From assembly GCF_017640745.1 (NCBI RefSeq), contig NZ_JAEPQA010000010.1, positions 1 to 47,576 of the forward strand: a stretch of 47,576 nt of DNA, given 5' to 3'. Below the pieces are notes generated by a model. The model was not told the origin of the DNA, searched no databases, and worked only from the letters and a program-made list of their open reading frames with translations. Source of the DNA: Nisaea sp. (GTDB lineage: Bacteria; Pseudomonadota; Alphaproteobacteria; Thalassobaculales; Thalassobaculaceae). Both the position numbers and the translations under genes were made by a program. Shown here in pieces: positions 26,495 through 35,666 of the stretch (position 1 is the first letter of the stretch; the number at the start of each line of letters is the position of its first letter).

Positions 26495-27900
26495 CCTGTT
26501 GCCTCGCTCTGATGCGCCCGCCACGCTCCCGAGAGAAAAATTTCCGAATTGCGCCGGTGCCCTGGTGCAAGTTGGGCGCCGGCTGCTTCGACGGATCTCT
26601 TCAGATAGGAGAGGTAGAAATCCATGACCTGGTCGCGGCGAACACGCAATTTCACGGTCATCGTGCAGAGATAGAGCAGAATTTCCGTCAATAAGGGCGC
26701 AAGGTCCGATCTGGACGTTAGGCATGCTTCCAGTAACGGCGCCGGACTGGAATATCTCTGCAGAAGGTAGCATGCCGAGAAAGCACGGCGCATGGCGTCC
26801 TGCAGCCGGGCTTCCGATCCGGCTTCCCGAGCCGTGCCGGCCGACACTCTGACCGCATCGGCCACCGCCGCCACGACATCCGTAATCAGCGCATCGCTCC
26901 TTTCCAGGATTTCGATCCTGTCGAGCAGCAAGCCGAGATTATGCGCATCCGAGACCTGCGCCCGGTCGATCCGCGCCTCGGCGACGTCATGAAACCCGCC
27001 AGCACTCGCCGCCATTGCCACCGGCCAGTCGATGGCCGGGCCCTTTTCCCCTGCAAGCTCGCGGTTCAAGGCATCTAGTCCCGCCGCCAGGACCGGATCT
27101 TCGCTAACGGTCCCACCCGAGACGAGCCCGCGAACGCAATCCGGGGAATGGGGCGGGAGCAGCGCGAGCGCAACAGACGCCTCTCGCTGAAGCGCTTCGT
27201 CGCCGGTTTGCTCGGCCAGAGCCTTCAGCGCTTCCCAGGATTTGAGGCGGTAGCAGTCGTTCTTCAGGATACGCCGGAAATCCTCGACCTGACCGCGCCC
27301 GGCCTTAAGCGCCTGAAGCGCTCCCGCTTCAAAAGCGTCGACGGTGACAGAGGTTTTCTGCCAGACACCATACCCATTATTGTAGGGCTGGGCATAGACC
27401 TCGAAAGATCCCAGCAATTTCCTTCGGAAATCTCGATACCAGACCTGCTTGATCCCCTCGCCCGCGTCGAGGCGAACGTCATGCCAAACCACCAGACCGC
27501 CCTCCCGCAGGAGCGGAAGGTACATTTCCGTATCTTGCAGGACACCGTCGACGCTGTGATCGCCGTCGATCAACATGAAATCATATTCGGGCGAGGCCGC
27601 GCGGACGGCTTCCAGCATTGCCGGATCGTGCGAATCGCCTATCAGAAAACTGATATTTTCCAGGGACCGTACCCGCGGGTCGACGAGATCGTCTGTGATA
27701 TCGAGCGCGACCACGAGGCCGTCAGGACCGACGATCCGGCTGAACAATCCGGTTGTGCCGCCTTGGGCAACGCCGATCTCCAGCACCCGCTTTGGCTGTA
27801 GGGCGATCAATTGCTCGATGAGCCAATGTATTTCCGACGTCGTTTGCCAACTGACATCAAGAATATCTTTGAACTCGGAGATATCGACCTGCATTGGCAT
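26491..27900 (-). CDS. SAM-dependent methyltransferase with unknown C-terminal half
   Basis: A protein of 469 residues. The first 190 form a class I methyltransferase domain of the Methyltransf_24 / cephalosporin-hydroxylase-like kind: motif I RVLEIGVAQGGTTGLF (about 38-53), the acidic strand VVALDI, the FMLIDGDHS strand (about 108-116) and VVWHDVR (about 138-143). The remaining 280 residues are helical with no recognised motif. The ATG at 27900 is chosen, but there is no good Shine-Dalgarno site; GTG 27903 and ATG 27894 are alternatives. It is the first gene of the cassette between the glmS repeats and is coupled to the oxygenase gene. Confidence 0.8.
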   Translation of the reverse strand: MPMQVDISEFKDILDVSWQTTSEIHWLIEQLIALQPKRVLEIGVAQGGTTGLFSRIVGPDGLVVALDITDDLVDPRVRSLENISFLIGDSHDPAMLEAVRAASPEYDFMLIDGDHSVDGVLQDTEMYLPLLREGGLVVWHDVRLDAGEGIKQVWYRDFRRKLLGSFEVYAQPYNNGYGVWQKTSVTVDAFEAGALQALKAGRGQVEDFRRILKNDCYRLKSWEALKALAEQTGDEALQREASVALALLPPHSPDCVRGLVSGGTVSEDPVLAAGLDALNRELAGEKGPAIDWPVAMAASAGGFHDVAEARIDRAQVSDAHNLGLLLDRIEILERSDALITDVVAAVADAVRVSAGTAREAGSEARLQDAMRRAFSACYLLQRYSSPAPLLEACLTSRSDLAPLLTEILLYLCTMTVKLRVRRDQVMDFYLSYLKRSVEAAGAQLAPGHRRNSEIFLSGAWRAHQSEATG

Positions 27901-27979
27901 CACAAATATTGGTTAAAAAGCCAAAGCGACCCTATCACACGAGCAAATAGCGTTCCCGCAATAAAGTTCCGCCCTCAGG

Positions 27980-29803
<1,824 letters not shown>

Positions 29804-29822
29804 GCGCGGGTGGTCCCTTCTT

Positions 29823-31181
29823 CTAGCTGTCTTTCTTCTTCGCGGCCTTGCGCGCCGCCCGCGTCTCGCGGTAGCGCACGGCCGCGCCCGGCACGACCTT
29901 GCGCGCGCCACGCACCGCCACGATGTCGTTCGCGCCGACATCTTCCGTAACCGTGCTGCCGGCGCCGACCAGCGCCCCCTCGCCAATCCGGACCGGTGCC
30001 ACCAGCGCCGTATTCGAGCCGATGAAGGCGCCCGCGCCGATCTCCGTCAGATGCTTCTCGAAGCCGTCATAGTTGCAGGTGATCGTGCCCGCGCCGATAT
30101 TCGCGCCCGCGCCGACCTCCGCATCGCCGACATAGCTCAGGTGATTGGCCTTCGCTCCGTCGCCGAACCGCGCATTCTTCACCTCGACGAAATTGCCGAC
30201 ATGGACCCGCTCGCCAAGCTCAGCGCCCGGCCGGAGCCGCGCATAGGGACCGACGCGCGCGCCGAGGCCGACCGTCGCGCCTTCCAGATGCGAGAAGCTC
30301 TTGATCTCGACCTTGGGGCCGATTTTCACGCCGGGGCCGAAGACGCAGTGCGGCTGCACCACGCTGTCCTGCCCGATCACCGTGTCGAAGCTGAGAAAGA
30401 CCGTTTCCGGCGCGACCAGCGTCACACCCTCGTCCATCACCCGGCGGCGCAGGCGCTCCTGCATCTTCGCCTCGGCAGCGGCCAGTCCCGCGCGGGAATC
30501 GACGCCCATGGTCTCGACCGGATCGATCCAGACGACGCCCGCCTTGCGGCCCTCCTCATGCACAAAATCGAGCAGGTCGAAGAGATAGAACTCGCCCTGC
30601 GCATTGTGCGGTTCCAGCCGCTCCAGCCAGTCGAAGAGCCGGCTGCCGTCGACCGCGAGCGCGCCACCATTGCAGAGCTTGATATCGACCTCGTCGCCCT
30701 TGAGGTCCGGTGCCTCGATGATCTTCCTGAGCCCACCCGCCTCGTCCAGCACCAGCCGCGCGTAGCGCCCCGGGCTGTCGAGCTCAAAACCGAGAATGAC
30801 GAAGGCCGCGCCGTCCGGGCCCTCCGTCATCGCCACCATCTGGGAAAGCGTCTCCGGCGTCAGCAGCGGCGTGTCGCCGAACAGCACCAGCACGGTGCCG
30901 GTGAAGCCCTCGAGCTCCGCCTTCGCCGCGCGCACCGCGTCGCCGGTGCCGCGCGGCGGATGCTGGATCGCGGTCGGGATCGGCGCGATGCTGGCCGCGA
31001 CGGCCTCCTGGCCCGGCGACAGCACGACGACCCGGCGTGCCGGCTGCAGCGGTTCCGTCGCCGCCAGCACATGGTGCAGCATCGGCCGCCCGGCGACGGT
31101 ATGCAGGACCTTCGGCAGGTCCGATTTCATTCTGGTGCCCTTGCCCGCGGCGAGGACGACGACTGCGACGGGATCGTTCAT
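29823..31181 (-). CDS. glmU: Bifunctional GlmU: GlcN-1-P acetyltransferase / GlcNAc-1-P uridylyltransferase
   Basis: A 452-residue bifunctional enzyme that acetylates glucosamine 1-phosphate and then makes UDP-GlcNAc. The N-terminal pyrophosphorylase domain shows the nucleotide loop VVLAAGKGTRMKSDLPKVLH (residues 8-27) and LFGDTPLLTPETL. The C-terminal half is a left-handed beta-helix of hexapeptide repeats (VIGQDSVVQPHCVFGPGVKIG onward) with the acetyltransferase stretch NHLSYVGDAEVGAGANIGAGTITCNYDG. The basic tail RAARKAAKKKDS is usual. It is the promoter-proximal gene of glmU-glmS, divergent from the phosphatase gene at 31406. Confidence 0.97.
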   Translation of the reverse strand: MNDPVAVVVLAAGKGTRMKSDLPKVLHTVAGRPMLHHVLAATEPLQPARRVVVLSPGQEAVAASIAPIPTAIQHPPRGTGDAVRAAKAELEGFTGTVLVLFGDTPLLTPETLSQMVAMTEGPDGAAFVILGFELDSPGRYARLVLDEAGGLRKIIEAPDLKGDEVDIKLCNGGALAVDGSRLFDWLERLEPHNAQGEFYLFDLLDFVHEEGRKAGVVWIDPVETMGVDSRAGLAAAEAKMQERLRRRVMDEGVTLVAPETVFLSFDTVIGQDSVVQPHCVFGPGVKIGPKVEIKSFSHLEGATVGLGARVGPYARLRPGAELGERVHVGNFVEVKNARFGDGAKANHLSYVGDAEVGAGANIGAGTITCNYDGFEKHLTEIGAGAFIGSNTALVAPVRIGEGALVGAGSTVTEDVGANDIVAVRGARKVVPGAAVRYRETRAARKAAKKKDS

Positions 31182-31405
31182 GACTCAACAATGCTGCAGG
31201 TGACGCAATAGCATTAACGAATGCTGCGAAAATGCCATAACGCCCCCGGCCAAGACAGTCACGATTTCTTACCTTTCACAACAGCTTGCCGCCCGGTCCG
31301 GCGAGGCTCCCTCATCTGGTATTCGTGCCGTGAAAATCGGACACCGCGAAGGCACGGCGCCGTGCTATAGCCGAGATCGTCCCGCAACCGCTCCGGCCGC
31401 CCCTC

Positions 31406-32077
31406 ATGTCCCGTAAACTCTCCGCCATCGTCTTCGATCTCGACGGCACCCTGATCGACTCGGTGCCCGACCTGCAGGCCGCCGGCAACATGCTGCTCGC
31501 CGAACGCGGGCTCGACCCGATCGACCTCGCCACCGCGCGCTCCTTCGTCGGCGATGGCGGCCAGGTCTTCGTCCGGCGCGCGCTGGCGGAACGCGGCGTC
31601 GCGCTGGAGGCGGAGGCCCTCACGGCGGCGACGGAGCGCTTCATCGCGCTCTACGAGGCGCATGCGAGCGACCGAACGGTGCCCTATCCCGACGTGCCGG
31701 AGACGCTGGAAGCGCTGAAGGCCGCCGGCTACCGCCTCGGGATCTGCACCAACAAGCCGGAACGCGCGACCCACAAGGTGCTCGCCCTGCTCGGCCTCGG
31801 CCATCTCTTCGAGGCCATCGTCGGCGGCGATACGCTGCCGGTCAGGAAACCCGATCCGGCGCATCCGTCGGCGGTGCTGGAGCGGCTCGGCGTTCCCCCG
31901 GAGGCGGCCTGCATGGTCGGCGACAACGAGCACGATTCCCACTCCGGCCGCGGCGCCGGCATGCCCTTCATCCTGATGACCTACGGCTATGCGCGGACCC
32001 CGCTCGATGAGATCCCGGCAGCGGCCCGGCTCGACCGTTTCCGCGATTTGCCGGACGCCCTCGCATCGCTTGCTTGA
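31406..32077 (+). CDS. gph: HAD-family phosphoglycolate phosphatase-like
   Basis: A 223-residue haloacid-dehalogenase-superfamily phosphatase, similar to phosphoglycolate phosphatase. Motif I is FDLDGTLIDSVPDL (nucleophile Asp about 11), motif II is ICTNKP (about 113-118), motif III uses the Lys in RKPDPAHPSAVLERLG, and motif IV is MVGDNEHDSHSGRGAG. In motif IV the usual GDSxxD is GDNEHDS, a mild variation. A helical cap lies between motifs I and II. The start ATG lacks a clear ribosome site. The gene is divergent from glmU. Confidence 0.88.
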   Translation: MSRKLSAIVFDLDGTLIDSVPDLQAAGNMLLAERGLDPIDLATARSFVGDGGQVFVRRALAERGVALEAEALTAATERFIALYEAHASDRTVPYPDVPETLEALKAAGYRLGICTNKPERATHKVLALLGLGHLFEAIVGGDTLPVRKPDPAHPSAVLERLGVPPEAACMVGDNEHDSHSGRGAGMPFILMTYGYARTPLDEIPAAARLDRFRDLPDALASLA

Positions 32078-32120
32078 CAGGCGGGAGCGGGCCCCTTAAG
32101 AGAGCCCTCCACCAAGCGAC

Positions 32121-32195
32121 GGGCGCGTAGCTCAGCGGGAGAGCATCGTCTTCACACGGCGAGGGTCGCTGGTTCAATCCCAGCCGCGCCCACCA
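32121..32195 (+). tRNA. tRNA-Val (anticodon CAC)
   Basis: A complete 75-nt cloverleaf with encoded CCA. The acceptor stem GGGCGCG pairs fully with CGCGCCC, the D-arm is GCTCAGCGGGAGAGC, and the anticodon stem TCGTC pairs with GGCGA around the loop TTCACAC, giving anticodon CAC. The T-arm is GCTGG-TTCAATC-CCAGC. The 3' end is ACCA. It stands alone after the phosphatase gene, and the scrambled accessory patch begins immediately downstream. No second copy of its 3' end was seen within the window. Confidence 0.97.
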
Positions 32196-32325
32196 CGCAC
32201 TTTCAGATACTTACGTCGCGATGAACAGTGCTCTCCGGTCAGATGCACCAGATGGGGCATTTTCCGCGTCTGGATACCCGCGTTAAGTTAGCCAAATCGT
32301 GCGCAGAATACGAAGAATCCAGCAG

Positions 32326-32366
32326 TCAAGTATCGCGCCCCTTTAATTCCTTTCCCTTTAATTCCC
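32326..32366 (+). repeat. Degenerate RAYT-type end motif, copy 1
   Basis: The stretch contains CCCTTTAATTCC twice in tandem after AAGTATCGCG. It resembles the reverse complement of the tandem motif beside the transposase at 34584-34625, with a few substitutions. It marks the start of the disturbed region downstream of tRNA-Val. Confidence 0.5.
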
Positions 32367-32391
32367 TCGCCCCGCCATCTCCACCATCGTC

Positions 32392-32413
32392 ATCCCGGCC
32401 CACGAGCCGGGAT
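32392..32413. repeat. Small palindrome of a dispersed-repeat type
   Basis: Arms ATCCCGGC (32392-32399) and GCCGGGAT (32406-32413) over a 6-nt loop, within GTCATCCCGGCC...GCCGGGATCCA. Sequences of this form are common dispersed extragenic repeats in alphaproteobacteria. It sits where the missing 5' part of hlyD would be expected. Confidence 0.55.
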
Positions 32414-32465
32414 CCACTGGTGACGCGCACGTGCGCACCGCCTAATATTCGCGCTGGGACAATTC

Positions 32466-33887
32466 GTGCGGAGCGATTCTCTTGGGCATTTTCGCAGCGC
32501 CGGGATCTGGGCCTGGTTCGGCCATCTCGACATCGTGGTCGCGGCGCCGGGCAAGATCGTGCCCGGCGGCAAGGTGAAGGTGGTGGAGAGCAGCCTGCCG
32601 GGCATCGTGCGCCAAATCCATGTCGAGGACGGCGCGCTGGTCCGGGCGGGCGATCCGCTGCTCTCGCTCGACCCGACGGAGAGCGGCGCCGATCTCGAGA
32701 AGCTGACCCGCGAATGGACGGCGGCCCGGCTCGATGTCGCCCGGCACGAGGCGCTGATCGGCGCGGCGGCGCTCGTAAGAGCAGATCGTGACCGGATGGA
32801 CGCATCCGGTCACGATCTGCTCGCCCAATTTTCAGGTTTGAGCGTTTCGCGAGCGGAGGAGCTCGCGAAACGCTCGGCCGGCGGCGCGCCGCTGGCGCCG
32901 GAGGAGGTCTTCGCGGCGCCGGAGGGCGCGGCGGAGCACGAAGTGGCGGAAGCGCTCGCGGTGCTGCGCGCGGAATGGGCGGCGCTGGCGGGCGAGCGGG
33001 AGCGGGCGGCGAAGGACGCGGCCCGGGCGCGCGCGACCTTGGCCTCGCTCCGCGCCGAGCAGGCCAAGGTCCGCGCCGTGCTGCCGCTCCTGACCGAACG
33101 GGTCGAGGGCCAGCGCATCCTCTTCGAGAAGCAGCTGACGCAGAAATCCGTCTATCTCGAGCATGAGCAGGTGCTGCTGGAGACGCAGCACCAGGCGCTG
33201 ATCCTGGAAAGCCGGATCGCGGAGGCGACGGCGACGCTGGCGAGCGCGGAGGCGACGGCGGCGAACCTGCTGCTCGCCTTCGAGGCGGAGACGCAGCGGA
33301 AACTGAACGAGGCCCGGCAGCGGGAGAGCGCGGCCGGCCAGGAACATATCAAGGCACGCGACCGGGTCGGCCGCCTGACGCTTGCGGCCCCGGTCGCGGG
33401 AGAGGTGACCGGCCTCGCCGTGCACACGCTCGGCGGCTATGTGCAGCCCGGCACGGCGCTGATGCGCATCGTGCCGGAGGAGGCCCCGCTCACGGTCGAG
33501 GCGACGGTGACCAACCGGGATATCGGCTTCATCGAGATCGGCCAGCGCGCGGCGGTGAAGGTCGATGCCTTCAACTACATGCGCTACGGCAGCATCGAGG
33601 AGCGCGTCGTCGCCCTCAGCGCCGATGCCGTGGTGCCGCAGGATGCAAACAACGCCGCCGGCGCCCCGGGCGCGGCGACCAGCGGCCCGCAGGCGGCGCC
33701 GCAGATGCTGTCCTACACGGCAAGGATCGAGCTGGAGCGCCAGCATCTCCGCGTCGACGGCCGGGACGTCCGCCTGGTGCCGGGCATGTCGGTGACGGCG
33801 GACCTGCTGACGGGGGAAAGACGGGTGCTGGAATACGTGCTGCAGCCGGTGCTGCGCTATGCGAGCGAAGGGATGCGGGAACGATGA
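32466..33887 (+). pseudogene. HlyD-family membrane fusion protein, 5'-truncated
   Basis: A periplasmic adaptor of the type I secretion HlyD/PrtE family, which bridges an inner-membrane ABC exporter to TolC. The open frame of 473 codons begins (GTG) at IWAWFGHLDIVVAAPGKIVPGGKVKVV. The cytoplasmic tail and most of the transmembrane helix, normally 50-80 residues, are therefore missing. The rest is intact: the first lipoyl half GIVRQIHVEDGALVRAGD, a long coiled coil (about 150-290), LAAPVAGEVTGLAVHTLGGYVQPG, and the usual end GMSVTADLLTGERRVLEYVLQPVLRY. A double palindrome interrupts the coiled-coil region in frame at 32779-32875. No exporter ATPase or TolC gene is nearby. Without its anchor it is probably non-functional. 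Confidence 0.75.
32779..32875. repeat. Double-palindrome element lodged in frame inside hlyD
   Basis: The first palindrome has perfect 20-bp arms at 32779-32798 and 32803-32822 over a 4-nt loop. A 17-bp AT-rich spacer (32823-32839) with an ATTTT tract follows. The second palindrome has perfect 15-bp arms, GAGCGTTTCGCGAGC at 32840-32854 and its complement at 32861-32875, over 6 nt. The palindrome-spacer-palindrome layout matches two-palindrome intergenic repeats of alphaproteobacteria. Here it lies within coding sequence, adds about 32 residues (RADRDRMDASGHDLL...EELAKRS) and keeps the frame open. Confidence 0.85.
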
Positions 33888-34564
33888 TCTATTATGGACA
33901 AAAAGGTATTAAACTTTGCGCCATATTAATAGCCATCTTGTATTGTGCTGGAATCGCCAATGCGGCAAGCAAAAAAAATAATGAAAAATACGTACTACTG
34001 AATTGCGGAAATGAATATTTTGTGGATAAAGAGCTGTTTGTAAAAAACTTCAATATTGAAGGTCCAGTTTTTGTGAATCCGATAATCTCAACTAAGAAGT
34101 TGGAAGGTTTGAATAGGTATGAAGCATTAAAGAATATACTGCACGGGGAAGATAAATTTTTCCGTCAATGGACGCATTTTGGAGAATTACATGAGCAATG
34201 TGATGGTTCCTCGTGGTCAATCGTAGAAAATAAAAAGAATAAATTCAAGAAATTCGAAAAATATATATTAAACAATGTCGATTTCTCTATATGTTGCGAA
34301 ATATTAGAAGAAAAAGATGGCAATGGAAGCGGGTCAGTTTATATTATATATAATGACGATTTAATTATTTTGAGATACAGGAATGAGTCTTTGTACAGAA
34401 TTATTTTTACGTTGAAGTTATCTATTTCGACAAATTACACGATAGAAGCAGAAAAAGGTGTTTTTGAGAGGGTCAAAAGCATCGAGGAACTAGCGCGCAT
34501 ATTTGATCTAACTCGAGACTTGATCGACTGTTTGATTCTGGAACATGAGGCGTGTGATGTCTGA
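33884..34564 (+). CDS. AT-rich orphan, predicted secreted protein
   Basis: A 226-residue protein that I do not recognise. It starts MIYYGQKGIKLCAILIAILYCAGIANAAS, a good signal peptide with cleavage probably after ANA (about residue 28). The mature part is rich in Lys, Asn, Ile and Glu, with several Cys (CGNEY, HEQCDGSS, FSICCEI, CLILEHEACDV). Base use is strikingly different from the rest of the window: a typical 60-bp line has about 17 G+C. That marks it as recently acquired. Its ATG overlaps the hlyD stop as ATGA, which may be accidental. Confidence 0.75.
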   Translation: MIYYGQKGIKLCAILIAILYCAGIANAASKKNNEKYVLLNCGNEYFVDKELFVKNFNIEGPVFVNPIISTKKLEGLNRYEALKNILHGEDKFFRQWTHFGELHEQCDGSSWSIVENKKNKFKKFEKYILNNVDFSICCEILEEKDGNGSGSVYIIYNDDLIILRYRNESLYRIIFTLKLSISTNYTIEAEKGVFERVKSIEELARIFDLTRDLIDCLILEHEACDV

Positions 34565-34583
34565 TTTTTGGCAAAACGAAATC

Positions 34584-34625
34584 GGGATTAAGGGGACACG
34601 GGATTAAGGGGACACACTACTTAAT
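34584..34625. repeat. Tandem RAYT end motif, copy 2
   Basis: The 16-bp unit GGGATTAAGGGGACAC occurs twice in direct tandem (34584-34599 and 34600-34615), followed by ACTACTTAATTCC, which runs into the end of the transposase gene. An inverted copy with one mismatch lies on the other side of the gene at 35368-35385. These are the presumed ends or REP partners of the transposase. Confidence 0.8.
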
Positions 34626-35330
34626 TCCGCGCCTGTCCATGGCTTCCTCCGGGGTGTCTTTCGGCTTCGGCCCAGGTTTCCGCTTCGCGAGGACCCGCCC
34701 GAGACACCTTTCCAGCGTCTTCAGAAAGCCATCGCTTCCAAGCGGCCGGCCGGTGCGTTCATGACGCCGGAGTGCGTCCGCCTGCTCCGCCGCCAGGCCG
34801 CCGGCAAGGAACTGCCTCCAGTTTCCGACCGCTTCCGGCAGGCTACCGTCGAGGATCCGGTCCGCCGCCGTTTCCATGCCCGGCGCGGTCAGCCCGAGAT
34901 GGGCTCGGGCGCTCGACCATCGCCAGTCCTCCGGCCGCGCAGCCAGCCGGGCCCGCACCGGGTTCAACTCGACATAGCGCGCCGCCGCGAGCAGATGCGC
35001 ATAGTCGAGCGGAAAGGAGGCGAAGCGGCCCTGCCAGAGATAGCCGCGCCAGCCTTCCCGGAGATTGACCCGCCGGGTGTAGCGCTGGTGCGTCTCGGCA
35101 AGGCCGGCGGCGAGCCCGTCCGGCGCTTCCGGCGCAAGGATCAGATGCACGTGGTTCGGCATCAGGCAATAGCACCAGAGGGCAACCCCGGCACGCGGCA
35201 GGGCGTCCGCCAGTATCTCTAGATACGCCGCATAATCCGCCTCGGTGAAGAATGTAGTCTGCCGCCGGTTGCCCCGCTGCGTGACGTGATGGGGCAGGCC
35301 GGGCACGACCACGCGCGCCAAACGTGCCAT
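34617..35330 (-). CDS. REP-associated tyrosine transposase (RAYT, IS200-like Y1 family)
   Basis: A 237-residue single-strand transposase of the RAYT group, related to IS200/IS605 TnpA. The start MARLARVVVPGLPHHVTQRGNRRQTTFF is diagnostic. The metal-binding HUH motif is LMPNHVHLIL (His 60 and His 62), and the catalytic tyrosine is in ARYVELNPVRARL (Tyr about 119). GYLWQGRFASFPLD is also conserved. RAYTs are linked to REP palindromes and are usually domesticated single-copy genes. The gene is bounded by inverted GGGGACAC motifs and its frame is intact. The last codons (RRGIK) overlap the left end motif. Confidence 0.93.
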   Translation of the reverse strand: MARLARVVVPGLPHHVTQRGNRRQTTFFTEADYAAYLEILADALPRAGVALWCYCLMPNHVHLILAPEAPDGLAAGLAETHQRYTRRVNLREGWRGYLWQGRFASFPLDYAHLLAAARYVELNPVRARLAARPEDWRWSSARAHLGLTAPGMETAADRILDGSLPEAVGNWRQFLAGGLAAEQADALRRHERTGRPLGSDGFLKTLERCLGRVLAKRKPGPKPKDTPEEAMDRRGIK

Positions 35331-35367
35331 GAGGGGAGTATGGGAGGGGCTGAGGGGGAAATGAGTC

Positions 35368-35385
35368 GTGTGTCCCCTTAGTCCC
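35368..35385 (+). repeat. RAYT end motif, copy 3 (inverted relative to copy 2)
   Basis: GTGTGTCCCCTTAGTCCC is the reverse complement of the copy at 34600-34617 with a single mismatch. It lies 37 bp upstream of the transposase start, so the two copies frame the gene as imperfect terminal inverted repeats of about 18 bp. Confidence 0.75.
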
Positions 35386-35523
35386 CAAAGAACGTCCTTT
35401 CGGCGGGGAAAAATAATCCAACTAGACTATGCGAAACGTGATGGACTCTAATTTAAAAAAAATCGCATTAATTGAATTTAATTTCAACTTTTTCTTTTTT
35501 TTAGGGGAATTTCAGCGAGTTAT

Positions 35524-35543
35524 AGGGACACGACGCATAATTC
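35524..35543 (-). repeat. Degenerate RAYT end motif, copy 4
   Basis: AGGGACACGACGCATAATTC resembles AGGGGACACACTACTTAATTC of copy 2, in the same orientation, with several substitutions. It is the outermost copy on the right side and suggests earlier insertions or a REP-like cluster. Confidence 0.5.
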
Positions 35544-35666
35544 ACTCGCTTCAGCCTCTTGCAACCGAAGTTGCCTGACCTGCGTATTTCGGATCAGACT
35601 GAACGGCACGCGCCCGCCCGGCGTGCGCGGCTCCCGTACCCTGCCTCCTCAAAATGAGTCCGTCAA

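Larger units (their letters stand above)
35331..35666. other. Non-coding stretch with AT-rich tract and two RAYT motifs
   Basis: No gene is seen in these 336 bases. They hold the inverted end motif at 35368-35385, an AT-rich tract with long A and T runs (about 35445-35512), and another degenerate motif at 35524-35543. After about 35570 the base composition returns to that of the chromosome. The AT-rich tract resembles the composition of the orphan gene at 33884 and probably came with it. Confidence 0.7.

Noticed and set aside
32228-32791. A 187-codon frame across the repeat region and the start of hlyD
   Set aside because: It is made of repeats and an out-of-frame piece of hlyD, with no recognisable protein feature and no ribosome site.
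32121-35666. A genomic island integrated into tRNA-Val with a repeated tRNA 3' end
   Set aside because: I looked for a second copy of the T-arm and acceptor end downstream to 35.7 kb and saw none, and there is no integrase. The disturbance is better explained by RAYT-type repeats.
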